A program made the position numbers and the translations under genes. The notes under the pieces are model-generated. The model did no database searches. It worked only from the letters and a program-made list of their open reading frames with translations, and was not told where the DNA came from. From Streptomyces roseochromogenus subsp. oscitans DS 12.976 (lineage in GTDB: Bacteria; Actinomycetota; Actinomycetes; Streptomycetales; Streptomycetaceae), in the NCBI RefSeq assembly GCF_000497445.1, contig NZ_CM002285.1:3302348-3366347 (forward strand): 64,000 nucleotides of DNA, written 5' to 3'. Positions within the stretch are counted from its first letter, which is position 1. Every line of letters starts with the position of its first letter. Of this stretch, positions 26,710 through 36,699 are shown piece after piece.

Positions 26710-26965
26710 GTACCGCACCGCCTTCCGGCCCGAGGCTCAGGCCGAACTCCGCAAGGTCCCGCGAGACATGACCCTCCGCATTCTGGCCAAGTTGACCGAG
26801 CTGGAGAGTGACCCTCTGGGGTTCAACACCACCGCCCTCGTCTCCCAACCCGACCGCCGCCGCCTATGCGTGGGCGACTACCGCGTGATCTACACGATCG
26901 ACAACGGCGAGCTGGTGGTGTGGGTCGTGCACGTCGGGCATCGCTCCACTGTGTACGACACCTGA
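26702..26965 (+). CDS. RelE/ParE-family toxin
   Basis: 87 residues with the RelE fold pattern: FRPEAQAELRKVPRDMTLRILAKLTELESDP, RRLCVGDYRVIYTID, VVWVVHVGHRSTVYD. RelE toxins cut mRNA on the ribosome; the conserved basic residues (R-rich strand, GDYRV, HRS) are present, so it appears intact. GTG 26702 overlaps the antitoxin stop, the standard coupled arrangement. Confidence 0.9.
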   Translation: MSEYRTAFRPEAQAELRKVPRDMTLRILAKLTELESDPLGFNTTALVSQPDRRRLCVGDYRVIYTIDNGELVVWVVHVGHRSTVYDT

Positions 26966-26988
26966 GTACGCCTGACGTCGGGTCAGAA

Positions 26989-27011
26989 CATCCAGCACCG
27001 ATCCAGCACGG
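26989..27011. repeat. right copy of imperfect direct repeat around the toxin-antitoxin pair
   Basis: CATCCAGCACCGATCCAGCA then CGG; partner of 26342-26364 with 3 mismatches. The repeats bracket the promoter, antitoxin and toxin. Confidence 0.6.
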
Positions 27012-27156
27012 GATTCGCGACAAAGTACGAGAAGGCTCGGGACCGCCAACACTACACAACAGCGTCAGCAAGAGATCGAGGTTCGAGGGACTTCTCCGCG
27101 ACGCCCTTGCAGCCTGATCGCGCCCCAAATCCCTTGCCTTGCCTGCTACTCGCCAC

Positions 27157-28575
27157 TCACAGCGGCCAGGCTGTCAGCAAGTGGCCGGGGCCGTAGGCGG
27201 CGTCGAGCCCCGGACAGTCGACTCCGCTGCGCGAGACCGCCACGACGGGAACAGGTTCGTCGGTGAGGGCGGCCCGGTGTCGGTGGAGGGCGGCCAGGTC
27301 GTGCCGGTCGAAGGGCGACTGCTCCAGCCACTTGATGGAGCCCACGAAGAGCAGCTCCTTGGCAATGGGGGCGCGGTCCGCCCCGACGATGTCGATTTCG
27401 ACGTCGTTGGTGCGGGTCCAGTAGCCGCCCACCGCGGGGGCTGCGGGCAGTTGGCCGTCGGGCAGTATCCGGGCAAGCGCCTCGCGGATGAGCGGCTCGA
27501 TCGCCCGGCCGCGCCAGCTGGTCCAGTTCTCCCGGATGCGCGCCAAGGTCAGATCGCCCCGCCCCCGCTCGATCTCTTCCATGGACGGGCCGAGCAAGTG
27601 CAGCCAAAACCGCAGGTAGGGATCTGTCACCCGGTAACGGCGATCCTTCGACGGACGCAGCGATACAGGCAGCTCCCCAGCGACGATCCGTTTGTCCGTA
27701 AGCAGCTCCAGAGCTCGCTGCAGCGGCGTGGCCCCGATCCCGCCGGCTGCACGGGCGATGTTGGTGAAGGTCCGCTCGCCACTACCGATAGCCGCCAGCA
27801 CCGTACGCGCCTGGGCCTGCGGGGGGAATTCGGCAGCCAGCGAGCGCTCGGCCGACACCAGCAGGGCCGAGACCGGATCACTCAACGCCTCGCCAAGGAA
27901 GTCCCACAACCCTGCGCCGCGCGGCCACTCAGCGCAGATCAGCGGCAGCCCGCCAGTGACCAGCGCAGCGTCGAAAGCTTCCGCCGGATCCAGCCCAAGC
28001 ATCTGTCCCACCTCTGCGGGGTTGAGTGGTCCCAGCACCATCTCCCGGCCGCGCTGATGGAAGGGTCGCCCGTAGCTGTTCAGTGCCTCCATCATCGACA
28101 GATCGGAGCCGATGAGGACCAGCAGCACTGGCTTGGTTTCCAGCACCCGATCCCAGGCCCGCTGCAGCATCCCCTCAAAGGCGCCATCGGTATCCATCAG
28201 GTACGGCACTTCATCGATGACCAGCACGCTCGCCCGGTCAGCGGGCAGCGCCGCAGCCAGCACGTCGAACGCGGCATCCCAACTCTCCGGCCGCGCGGCG
28301 GCCACCAGCCCCGCCAACGGCAGCGTCGATGCCTGGGCGTCCCGGGCGAGTCGCGCAAGATCATCCCTAGGGGACGCGCCGGTCGCCGCGTAGAACAAGA
28401 ACGGGGCCCCGGAGCGCTCCGCAAACCGCTCGACCAGTCGCGACTTGCCCACGCGTCGCCGCCCGCGCAACATCACGCACCGACCGGGCCGCTCCCCGCC
28501 AACCCCTGCAGCGACCTTCTGCAGCTCTCGCTCCAACGTCGCCAGTTCCTGCCGACGGCCTACAAAGTCCACCAC
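27157..28575 (-). CDS. AAA ATPase with C-terminal DUF234/nuclease-like domain (archaeal ATPase family)
   Basis: 472 residues. FVGRRQELATLE opens the ATPase, Walker A GRRRVGKS is at 38-45 and Walker B ASVLVIDEVPYL at about 113-124. A winged-helix region follows (RTFTNIARAAGGIGATPLQRALELLTDKRIV). The C-terminal part has YRVTDPYLRFWLHLL and NDVEIDIVG...ELLFVGSIKW, resembling the PD-(D/E)XK-like DUF234 end. These proteins are patchily distributed and of unclear role, perhaps in mobile-element or defence biology. GTG 28575 has GGAGGTGG upstream. It is the sole gene of its transcript. Confidence 0.82.
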   Translation of the reverse strand: MVDFVGRRQELATLERELQKVAAGVGGERPGRCVMLRGRRRVGKSRLVERFAERSGAPFLFYAATGASPRDDLARLARDAQASTLPLAGLVAAARPESWDAAFDVLAAALPADRASVLVIDEVPYLMDTDGAFEGMLQRAWDRVLETKPVLLVLIGSDLSMMEALNSYGRPFHQRGREMVLGPLNPAEVGQMLGLDPAEAFDAALVTGGLPLICAEWPRGAGLWDFLGEALSDPVSALLVSAERSLAAEFPPQAQARTVLAAIGSGERTFTNIARAAGGIGATPLQRALELLTDKRIVAGELPVSLRPSKDRRYRVTDPYLRFWLHLLGPSMEEIERGRGDLTLARIRENWTSWRGRAIEPLIREALARILPDGQLPAAPAVGGYWTRTNDVEIDIVGADRAPIAKELLFVGSIKWLEQSPFDRHDLAALHRHRAALTDEPVPVVAVSRSGVDCPGLDAAYGPGHLLTAWPL

Positions 28576-28597
28576 GCCTACCCACCTCCGCCCATGA

Positions 28598-28632
28598 TAC
28601 TAACTTGAATGTTAGCAACATTGACGTTAGTG
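28598..28632. promoter_or_regulatory. GTTAG-repeat operator/promoter of the AAA ATPase gene
   Basis: A+T-rich segment with inverted CTAAC-TTGAAT-GTTAG (28600-28615) and a further GTTAG at 28626-28630. It lies 25-55 bases ahead of the ATPase start and contains TATCAT-like sequence on the minus strand. Confidence 0.5.
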
Positions 28633-28634
28633 CG

Positions 28635-28945
28635 GGACCTTTACCGGTGTCGATCACGGTCACGAGTCGTGGACCCGACGTCCCTCCAGCCGCGCCGGGC
28701 GATGCGCGCACCGAGGTCGTAGCGGCTGAGAGCGTCGGGGCCGGCGAGGTGGAAGAGGCCGGCCCCGTCCGATCGCGTGAGTTACCACAAGGCGGCGGCC
28801 AGGTCCTCGACGTGCACGGGGCAGCGCACGTCGTCGGTGAAGAGAACACCTAGCCATGCGGACAGGTCCTCGATGAGGTGGACGAGGGCCGTCGCCACAC
28901 CGCTGTAGCGGTTGTCGTTGTAACGGGAACGAGCAAGGGGCCGAC
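28635..28945 (-). pseudogene. broken dTDP-4-dehydrorhamnose reductase/epimerase-like fragment
   Basis: The minus strand encodes FTDDVRCPVHVEDLAAALW, an in-frame TAA (28782-28784), then LTRSDGAGLFHLAGPDALSRYDLGARIARR. Together these match the C-terminal half of RmlD/NAD-dependent sugar-epimerase proteins. The N-terminal Rossmann part is absent, and beyond ARIARR the similarity ends. Truncated at both ends and stopped, so non-functional. It lies beside the ychF 3' end, at the edge of the accessory block. Confidence 0.72.
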
Positions 28946-29014
28946 CCGAAAACGAGACGACCCCTCCTGACTTGCATGTTTGCCAGGGCGGCAAAGTGGT
29001 GTTAATTCACCCGC

Positions 29015-30103
<1,089 letters not shown>

Positions 30104-30287
30104 GTTGCGACTTCCCGTAGATGAGTGGGCCAGGGGGTGCCAGGGGCCAGAGACCGACACTGGCCGATCCCCCAGTTTACGGCGTCCACGCCCACCGGCT
30201 CGCGGGAGCTTCGAACGCCCGGCCAGGCTCTGCGCACCGGCGTGTCTGATGGGTGATTCGGCACATAAACAGACCTAAGTTGGTCCA

Positions 30288-30851
30288 GTGGAGCAACACG
30301 GATCGCGACCCTCGGACGACGGACCGCGAAGTGGCACGCCGCAGCCCGCGCACCTGCCCTCGCAGGCCCGGCGCCGGTCGGGCGGGGAGGGCAGATCGGG
30401 AGCGTGGGCGCAGCGGAAGGAGCGCGGCGCACGGATGGCGCGGGCGGCCCGGGCGGTGCGGGGACCGCGTCTGCCGAATCCCCGGCTCACCGGGCGCGGC
30501 ACCGGACTGTTCTGTGTCGTCGCGATGTTCCTGCTCGGCTGTCTGGACGCGCTGCTGTTCGACGGGTACATGCCCGTGTACGGCGTGCTGTTTCTCCCGG
30601 TGTGCGTGCTGACCGCGCTGTGGGCACGGGCGGGGGACGTGCTGACCGCCCCGGTGATCGTACCGATCGCGTTCGCCGTGGGGCTGATCCCCGCCGCCGA
30701 CGGAAACGGGGGGCTGCTCGGCCGGCTGATGGGGCTGTTCACCGGGCTCGCCACCCAGGCCGGCTGGCTGTACACCGGGACGCTCTTCGCCGGAGTGATC
30801 GTGCTCGTACGCCGGGTGCGGTGGGTACGGGGGCGCCGGCGACGAACCTGA
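30288..30851 (+). CDS. DUF6542-like membrane protein
   Basis: 187 residues. A basic, disordered N-terminal third (Arg/Gly/Ser) precedes four membrane helices (about 73-92, 97-112, 118-136, 150-176) with the motif PNPRLTGRGTGLFCVVAMFLLG, seen in Streptomyces proteins of this family. GTG 30288, weak ribosome site. Divergent from ychF and convergent with ppgK. Role unknown. Confidence 0.7.
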   Translation: MEQHGSRPSDDGPRSGTPQPAHLPSQARRRSGGEGRSGAWAQRKERGARMARAARAVRGPRLPNPRLTGRGTGLFCVVAMFLLGCLDALLFDGYMPVYGVLFLPVCVLTALWARAGDVLTAPVIVPIAFAVGLIPAADGNGGLLGRLMGLFTGLATQAGWLYTGTLFAGVIVLVRRVRWVRGRRRRT

Positions 30852-30901
30852 GCCGGCGCGTCACGGCCACGCTGTCCTACGCCGCCTGGGCTGCCCGGGC
30901 C

Positions 30902-31648
30902 CTACGTCAGCTGGGCCGCTCTCATCGCCGCTCCCACGATCCCCGCGTTGTTCTGCAGCTGGGCCGGGACGATCTCGGCCTTGATGCCGTCGAGCAAGTG
31001 CAGGAACTTGTCGGCCTTGCGGCTGACCCCGCCGCCGATGATGAACAGCTCCGGCGAGAACAGCATCTCCACATGCGCCAGGTACTTCTGGACGCGCTGT
31101 GCCCAGCGCTCCCAGCTCAGCTCGTGGTCTTCCTTGGCCTTGCTGGAGGCCCGCTTCTCGGCGTCGTGGCCGCCCAGCTCCAGGTGGCCCAGTTCCGTGT
31201 TCGGGACGAGGGCGCCGTCCACGAAGACGGCGCTGCCGATGCCGGTGCCGAAGGTGAGCAGGATGACCGTGCCCTTACGGTCCCGGCCGGCGCCGAACTG
31301 CATCTCGGCGACGCCCGCCGCGTCCGCGTCGTTGAGCACGACCACCGGCAGGCCGCCCAGTCTGCCGGTGAACAACGCGCGCGCGTCCGTGTCGATCCAG
31401 CTCTTGTCGACGTTCGCCGCCGTACGGATCATGGCGCCGCCCGTGACCACCCCGGGGAAGGTCAGACCGACCGGGCCGGTCCAGCCGAAGTGGTCCACGA
31501 CCTGCTTCACCCCGTCGGCCACGCCGTCCGGTGTCGCCGGGTGCGGGGTGAGCACCTTGAGGCGCTCCTGAGCCAGGTCGCCCTTGTCCAGGTCCACAGG
31601 GGCGCCCTTGATCCCGGATCCGCCGATGTCCACGCCGAAGATCTGCAT
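30902..31648 (-). CDS. ppgK: polyphosphate glucokinase
   Basis: Phosphorylates glucose to glucose-6-phosphate using polyphosphate or ATP; 248 residues, a ROK-type kinase. FGVDIGGSGIKGAPVD is the phosphate-binding start, LNDADAAGVAEM carries the catalytic Asp, and LLTFGTGIGSAVF is the second phosphate loop. The actinobacterial PpgK features (NTELGHLELGG, HDAEKRASSKAKE) are present. ATG 31648. Only 29 bases separate it from the ispH end; both are transcribed leftward and may share a message. Confidence 0.94.
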   Translation of the reverse strand: MQIFGVDIGGSGIKGAPVDLDKGDLAQERLKVLTPHPATPDGVADGVKQVVDHFGWTGPVGLTFPGVVTGGAMIRTAANVDKSWIDTDARALFTGRLGGLPVVVLNDADAAGVAEMQFGAGRDRKGTVILLTFGTGIGSAVFVDGALVPNTELGHLELGGHDAEKRASSKAKEDHELSWERWAQRVQKYLAHVEMLFSPELFIIGGGVSRKADKFLHLLDGIKAEIVPAQLQNNAGIVGAAMRAAQLT

Positions 31649-31677
31649 GGCACCACGTTACGACGCGGGACTGACAG

Positions 31678-32694
31678 TCACTCCGCGGAAGGACCGGTGC
31701 CGCCGCGCTCGGCGACCAGGGTCGTCGCCTCCTCGCGCAGGTCGCGGCGCAGCTCCTTGGGCAGCGAGAAGGTGATGGACTCCTCGGCCGCCTTGACGAT
31801 CTCCACGTCGCCGTAGCCGCGCTCGGAGAGCCACTCCAGCACCTGCTCGACCAGGACCTCCGGGACGGACGCGCCGGAGGTGACGCCGACGGTCGTCACG
31901 CCCTCCAGCCAGGCCTCGTCGATCTCGTCGGCGAAGTCGACCAGGTAGGCCTCGCGGGAGCCGGCGAGCTTGGCGACCTCGACGAGCCGCTTGGAGTTGG
32001 AGGAGTTGCGCGAGCCGACGACGATGACCAGCTCGGCCTCGGCGCCCATCTGCTTCACGGCGAGCTGGCGGTTCTGCGTGGCGTAGCAGATGTCGTCGCT
32101 GGGCGGGGAGACGAGACCCGGGAACTTGGTCTTCAGGGCGTCGACGGTCTCCATGGTCTCGTCCACGGAGAGGGTGGTCTGGGACAGCCAGACGACCTTG
32201 GACGGGTCGCGGACCTCGACCTTGGCGACGTCCTCGGGACCGTCGACGAGCTGGATGTGGTCGGGGGCCTCGCCGGAGGTGCCGATGACCTCCTCGTGGC
32301 CCTCGTGGCCGATCAGGAGGATGTCGTAGTCCTCCTTGGCGTAGCGGACGGCTTCCTTGTGGACCTTGGTGACCAGGGGGCAGGTGGCGTCGATGGTGGC
32401 GAGGCGGCCCTGCCTGGCCTCCTCGTGCACGACCGGGGCGACGCCGTGGGCCGAGAACATGACGATGTTGCCCGGCGGCACCTCCTCCGTCCGTTCGACG
32501 AAGACGGCACCCTTCTTCTCCAGGGTCTGCACGACGTACTTGTTGTGGACGATCTCGTGCCGGACGTAGATCGGGGCCCCGTACTGTTCGAGGGCCTTCT
32601 CGACGGCGATGACGGCGCGGTCCACACCGGCGCAGTAGCCCCGGGGGGCGGCGAGCAGGACACGGCGGCCAGGCGAAGCGGTCATGCGTCCCAT
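31678..32694 (-). CDS. ispH: 4-hydroxy-3-methylbut-2-enyl diphosphate reductase
   Basis: Last step of the MEP isoprenoid pathway, making IPP and DMAPP with a 4Fe-4S enzyme. The three ligand cysteines are in [25 protein letters not shown] and ICYATQNRQ; the GSRNSSNS substrate motif is present. About 338 residues. The start is [11 protein letters not shown] at 32694 or MTASPGRR at 32685; neither has a strong ribosome site and 32694 is chosen. The divergent permease gene begins only 65 bases away. Confidence 0.93.
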   Translation of the reverse strand: MGRMTASPGRRVLLAAPRGYCAGVDRAVIAVEKALEQYGAPIYVRHEIVHNKYVVQTLEKKGAVFVERTEEVPPGNIVMFSAHGVAPVVHEEARQGRLATIDATCPLVTKVHKEAVRYAKEDYDILLIGHEGHEEVIGTSGEAPDHIQLVDGPEDVAKVEVRDPSKVVWLSQTTLSVDETMETVDALKTKFPGLVSPPSDDICYATQNRQLAVKQMGAEAELVIVVGSRNSSNSKRLVEVAKLAGSREAYLVDFADEIDEAWLEGVTTVGVTSGASVPEVLVEQVLEWLSERGYGDVEIVKAAEESITFSLPKELRRDLREEATTLVAERGGTGPSAE

Positions 32695-32759
32695 CGTAAG
32701 GCCGCGTTCGGCGGCGTCGAGATCGCGTCCCCGGCGCCGTGCGGGGAACACTGGGTGCC

Positions 32760-34130
32760 ATGTCCGACACGGAAACCACGGCCTCCCCGACGGATGAGCA
32801 CCACGGGCTGCGGCGGAGCCTCGGCTTCCGGGATCTCGTGGTCTACGGACTTCTCTTCATCGCCCCCATGGCGCCGGTCGGCGTCTTCGGCACGCTGGAC
32901 GCCAGGTCGCACGGTGCAGTGGCGCTGGTGTACGTGGTGGCGACGGTCGCCATGGGATTCACCGCGTTCAGCTATGCGCAGATGGTGCGGGTGGTGCCGC
33001 AGGCGGGGTCGGTGTTCGCCTACGCGCGCGTGGGGCTCGGGAAGGAGGCCGGGTTCGTCGCGGGCTGGATGGCGATGCTGGACTATGTCCTCATCCCGGC
33101 GGTGGCCTATCTCTTCTCCGGGATCGCGATGAACGCGCTGGTCCCGCAGGTGTCCCGGTGGGTGTGGACCGCGCTGGCCGTCGTGGTCACGACACTGCTG
33201 AACCTGTGGGGCGTACGGACGGCCGCGATCGTGGGTTTCCTCGTCCTGGCCATGGAGATCGTCGTTTTGCTGGTGTTCGTGGTGGCGGCGCTCGTGGTGC
33301 TGGCGCGGGACGGGGCGGCGCGGGGGCCGTGGACGCCGTTGTCCGGTGACGGCACACAGGGTCCCTTCGCGCTCTCGGCGGTGCTCGGCGCGGTGTCGGT
33401 GGCGGTGCTGTCGTATCTGGGCTTCGACGCGATCGCGACGTTCGCCGAGGAGGTCACCGGGGCGTCGGCGAAGGTGGCGCGGGCGCTGCTGTTCTGTCTG
33501 GCGCTGGCGGGGGTGCTGTTCGTGGCGCAGACGTATCTGGTGGCGCTGCTGGAGCCGACGACGTCCGCGCGGCTGGCCGCCGCTCCCGGCAAGCAGGGCT
33601 CGGCCTTCTACGACGCCGTGGACGTCTCCGTCGGCGGCTGGCTGCACGATCTGGTGGCCGTGAGCAAGGCCATCGGGGCGGCGTTCGCGGCGCTGGCCGG
33701 GCAGGCGGCGGCGGGGCGGCTGCTGTTCGCGATGGGCCGGGAGCGGCGGCTGCCCCGGGCCCTGTCCCGGACGGACGCCGGTGTGCCGCGGGTCGCTCTG
33801 CTGTGCTCGGCGGTGATCACGCTGGTCGCTGCGGGGTGGGCGGCGCGGCGGGACGACGGTCTGGACAGGCTCGTCTCGGTGGTCGACGTGGGCGCGCTGA
33901 CGGCGTTCACGCTGCTGCACGCGAGCGTGGTGGGGTATTTCGCGGTACGGCGGCGGGAGGGGCGGCTCAGCTGGTGGCGGCATGTGCTGGTGCCGGGGGT
34001 GGGAGCGGCGATCACGGTGGCGGTGATCGTGGAGGCGAGCGGGGTGGCGCAGGTGGTGGGGGCGGTGTGGTTGGTGATCGGGGGGCTGGTGCTGGTGGGG
34101 CAGCGGGGGCGGGTGGAGGCGTCTGGGTAG
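32760..34130 (+). CDS. APC-superfamily amino acid permease
   Basis: 456 residues and about 12 membrane helices: an early [18 protein letters not shown] helix with the G-rich unwound motif, then [19 protein letters not shown], typical of the basic APC/amino acid-polyamine-organocation group. The central [19 protein letters not shown] segment resembles the APC substrate-site helix 6 region. ATG 32760 is preferred; GTG 32739 is in frame. Substrate cannot be read from sequence. Single-gene unit followed by a REP-like stretch. Confidence 0.88.
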   Translation: MSDTETTASPTDEHHGLRRSLGFRDLVVYGLLFIAPMAPVGVFGTLDARSHGAVALVYVVATVAMGFTAFSYAQMVRVVPQAGSVFAYARVGLGKEAGFVAGWMAMLDYVLIPAVAYLFSGIAMNALVPQVSRWVWTALAVVVTTLLNLWGVRTAAIVGFLVLAMEIVVLLVFVVAALVVLARDGAARGPWTPLSGDGTQGPFALSAVLGAVSVAVLSYLGFDAIATFAEEVTGASAKVARALLFCLALAGVLFVAQTYLVALLEPTTSARLAAAPGKQGSAFYDAVDVSVGGWLHDLVAVSKAIGAAFAALAGQAAAGRLLFAMGRERRLPRALSRTDAGVPRVALLCSAVITLVAAGWAARRDDGLDRLVSVVDVGALTAFTLLHASVVGYFAVRRREGRLSWWRHVLVPGVGAAITVAVIVEASGVAQVVGAVWLVIGGLVLVGQRGRVEASG

Positions 34131-34139
34131 CTGAGCGGC

Positions 34140-34320
34140 GCGGGGGCTGGGCAGCAGTGGGTTTCGCTCGCCCGCGCCGGCGGGGTGCCGCTTCTGTGGG
34201 ACGGGAGCCGCCCCAGCTGCACGACTGCCCGCGGCTACGGCGTCTTGGCGGCCGGCGGCACTGCGGTTCCCTGGGCAGGGCTGTGCCCGGCAGCCGGACC
34301 TGAGCCCGGCGGCGCGTGGC
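34140..34320. repeat. Streptomyces intergenic REP-like element
   Basis: GC-rich segment between the permease and xseA with GGGTTTCGCTCGCCCGCGCC, GCCGCTTCTGTGGGAC and CCCAGCTGCACGACTGCCC, wording typical of dispersed Streptomyces intergenic repeats. It includes imperfect hairpins; no gene is supported inside. Confidence 0.5.
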
Positions 34321-34354
34321 CCCGTTGTCGGTACTCCCCGTTACGCTCAACCGC

Positions 34355-35563
34355 ATGGCTGTGAACACGACCCCTGAGGCACCCCTGCCCGTGGGCGAGG
34401 TCTCCCGGTTGATCGGCGGGTGGATCGACCGGCTCGGTGCGGTGTGGGTCGAGGGGCAGATCACGCAGTTGTCGCGGCGGCCCGGTGCCGGGGTCGTGTT
34501 CCTGACGCTGCGGGATCCGTCGTACGACATCTCCGTGAGTGTGACCTGCTATCGGCAGGTGTTCGACGCCGTCGCGGACGTCGTGGGCGAGGGTGCGCGG
34601 GTCGTCGTACTCGCGAAACCCGAGTGGTATGCGCCGCGCGGGCAGCTGTCCCTGCGCGCCGCCGAGATCAAGCCCGTCGGTGTCGGTGAGCTGCTGGCCC
34701 GGCTGGAGCGGCTGAAGAAGGCGCTCGCGGCCGAGGGCCTGTTCGCGCCGGAGCGGAAGAAGCCGCTGCCGTTCCTGCCGCAGCTGATCGGGCTGGTCTG
34801 CGGCCGCGCCTCCGCCGCGGAGCGCGACGTGCTGGAGAACGCCCGGCACCGCTGGCCCGCCGTCCGCTTCGAGGTGCGCAACGTCCCGGTGCAGGGTGTG
34901 CACGCCGTTCCGCAGGTCGTGCAGGCGGTGAAAGAGCTGGACGCGATCGACGACGTGGACGTCATCATCGTCGCGCGCGGCGGCGGCAGCGTGGAGGACT
35001 TGCTGCCGTTCTCCGACGAGCAGCTCGTACGGGCGGTGGCCGAGTGCCGTACGCCCGTCGTCTCCGCGATCGGGCACGAGCCCGACAACCCGCTGCTGGA
35101 CCATGTCGCCGATCTGCGCGCCTCCACGCCCACCGACGCGGCCAAGAAGGTCGTGCCGGACGTGAGCGAGGAGTTCGAGCGGGTGCGGATGCTGCGGGAC
35201 CGGGCCCGGCGGTGCGTGGAGGCGTTCGTGGAGCGCGAGGAGCGGGGGCTGGCCCACGCCCTGGCCCGCCCCTCGATAGAGGATCCGCACCGCATGATCG
35301 GCGAACGGGCGGACCATGTCGCCTCGCTGGCCGAGCGTTCCCGGCGCTGCCTGGGGCACCTGCTCGACCGCGCGGACTCGGAGCTGACGCACACGCACGC
35401 GCGCGTGGTCGCCCTCTCTCCCGCCGCCACGCTCCGGCGGGGCTACGCGGTGCTGCAGAAGGCCGACGGGCATGTGGTGCGCGGCCCGGACGAGGTGACC
35501 GGCGGCGAGCCGCTGCGGGCGCGGGTCGCCGGGGGCGAGTTCTCGGTTCGAGTCGACACATAG
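34355..35563 (+). CDS. xseA: exodeoxyribonuclease VII large subunit
   Basis: Catalytic subunit of the single-strand-specific exonuclease VII; 402 residues. An N-terminal OB fold ([25 protein letters not shown]) is followed by the catalytic domain with [29 protein letters not shown] and [20 protein letters not shown] 34355 gives the usual start; the frame opens 13 codons earlier. It lies 11 bases before xseB. Confidence 0.94.
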   Translation: MAVNTTPEAPLPVGEVSRLIGGWIDRLGAVWVEGQITQLSRRPGAGVVFLTLRDPSYDISVSVTCYRQVFDAVADVVGEGARVVVLAKPEWYAPRGQLSLRAAEIKPVGVGELLARLERLKKALAAEGLFAPERKKPLPFLPQLIGLVCGRASAAERDVLENARHRWPAVRFEVRNVPVQGVHAVPQVVQAVKELDAIDDVDVIIVARGGGSVEDLLPFSDEQLVRAVAECRTPVVSAIGHEPDNPLLDHVADLRASTPTDAAKKVVPDVSEEFERVRMLRDRARRCVEAFVEREERGLAHALARPSIEDPHRMIGERADHVASLAERSRRCLGHLLDRADSELTHTHARVVALSPAATLRRGYAVLQKADGHVVRGPDEVTGGEPLRARVAGGEFSVRVDT

Positions 35564-35574
35564 GGATTGGGTGC

Positions 35575-35823
35575 ATGACCGGCAAGGTGGATGAGGCGCT
35601 CTCGTACGAGCAGGCGCGCGACGAGTTGATCGAGGTCGTACGACGCCTGGAGGCGGGCGGTACGACGCTGGAGGAGTCCCTGGCGCTGTGGGAGCGCGGC
35701 GAGGAGCTGGCCAAGGTGTGCCGCCGCTGGCTGGAGGGGGCACGGGCCCGGCTGGACGCGGCGCTCGCCGAGGAGGCAGAGGCGGAGCCCTCGGCCGACG
35801 GTGCGGCGGAGGGCTCCGCGTAA
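35575..35823 (+). CDS. xseB: exodeoxyribonuclease VII small subunit
   Basis: 82 residues. [49 protein letters not shown] is the conserved helical XseB domain that binds the long helix of XseA. An acidic Ala/Glu tail follows. ATG 35575 has AGGGATTGGG upstream. Same operon as xseA. Confidence 0.93.
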   Translation: MTGKVDEALSYEQARDELIEVVRRLEAGGTTLEESLALWERGEELAKVCRRWLEGARARLDAALAEEAEAEPSADGAAEGSA

Positions 35824-35873
35824 TGGCGAGCGGCCCCATCAAGGCGGGGCGGATACAGGGGCGGAGCGCAGGG

Positions 35874-35975
35874 TGAGGGCGCCGCCGCGCTGAACGCCGC
35901 GCACTCCATCATCGGCGACCGGGCCGCGCTCGCCGCGCCTGGCGTACGACGACGTCGTCACGACCGTCCGAGCCG
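35874..35975 (+). pseudogene. relic of a RutE-like nitroreductase (malonic semialdehyde reductase)
   Basis: Two short pieces in different frames: EGAAALNAAHSIIGDRAALAA matches an internal stretch of these nitroreductases. One frame over, PRLAYDDVVTTV matches their usual C-terminal end. The sequence between, about 25-30 residues, is missing, and all N-terminal two thirds are gone. Streptomyces often carry the intact gene in this neighbourhood. The fragment is too short to be translated usefully. Confidence 0.6.
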
Positions 35976-35994
35976 CCCCCGCCGGAAACACGAT

Positions 35995-36028
35995 GAGGCC
36001 CCCAGCGCCCAAGACCGCCGGGGGCCTC
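35995..36028. terminator. bidirectional terminator between xseB and DUF4245 gene
   Basis: GAGGCCCCC (35995-36003) pairs with GGGGGCCTC (36020-36028) across a 16-base loop, 17 bases from the converging DUF4245 stop. Confidence 0.7.
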
Positions 36029-36044
36029 TGTCGTATGCGCGGGC

Positions 36045-36572
36045 TCACTGCGTCTTCAGCGCCGCCGCCGCCTTCGTCAGGTCCGCGAAGGACGCCGTGC
36101 CGGCCACGACCGTGGTGGAGCCCTTCGTGCCCTCCAGGACGAGGGCGTCGTAGCGGCCGCCGGTGTAGCGGGTCCAGGTGCGGCCGTCGATCGTCTCGGT
36201 CTGCTTCGTCGCCGACGCGCCCTGGCTGGCCTCGTCGATGAAGGCGGACCGCTTCTGCGTGGACTGCTCGATCTGCACGTACTGGCCGTCCGGGGCCTGG
36301 AAGCCCAGGTGCCAGCGGTCGCCGTTCTCGCCCTGGAAGCGTACGGAGGTCGCCTTCCAGGCGCTGGGCAGGCCCTCGGGGGCGGCCACCGGGTAGCTCG
36401 CCGCGCGGCGGGCCGTGAGCAGCTCGACCCGGTAGTCGACCCGCTTGAGGTCGGGAGCGTGATCGTCGTGCGGGATGGCGAAGAACCAGACGCCCGCCGC
36501 CGCGATGCCGATCAGGGCCAGGGAGAGAACCATGTCCCGGGCCGTCTTCTGCTTGCCGTTCGAACCTGCCAC
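36045..36572 (-). CDS. DUF4245 domain membrane-anchored protein
   Basis: 175 residues. A single membrane helix (about 14-32, MVLSLALIGIAAAGVWFFAI) is followed by an extracytoplasmic domain with YPVAAPEGLPSAWKATSVRF, WHLGFQAPDGQYVQIEQS and YDALVLEGTKGSTTVV, as in actinobacterial DUF4245 proteins. The family is nearly always next to glpX, as here (divergent, 127 bases). GTG 36572 has GGGAGC close upstream. Function unknown. Confidence 0.88.
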   Translation of the reverse strand: MAGSNGKQKTARDMVLSLALIGIAAAGVWFFAIPHDDHAPDLKRVDYRVELLTARRAASYPVAAPEGLPSAWKATSVRFQGENGDRWHLGFQAPDGQYVQIEQSTQKRSAFIDEASQGASATKQTETIDGRTWTRYTGGRYDALVLEGTKGSTTVVAGTASFADLTKAAAALKTQ

Positions 36573-36699
36573 GCTCCCTATCGTCGCAGGTACCCCAGGC
36601 GCTCATCCGTGGGGTCCCCTGCTCATTTTGTCTGCCTAACGATAGAGTCAGGGCGAATACCCTCATCCGGCCGTCGTCGTATCAGAAAGGTGCGCTCCG

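Noticed and set aside
28605..28853. Plus-strand frame in the gap before ychF
   Set aside because: The minus strand shows clear remnants of an RmlD-like protein; the plus frame is its shadow.
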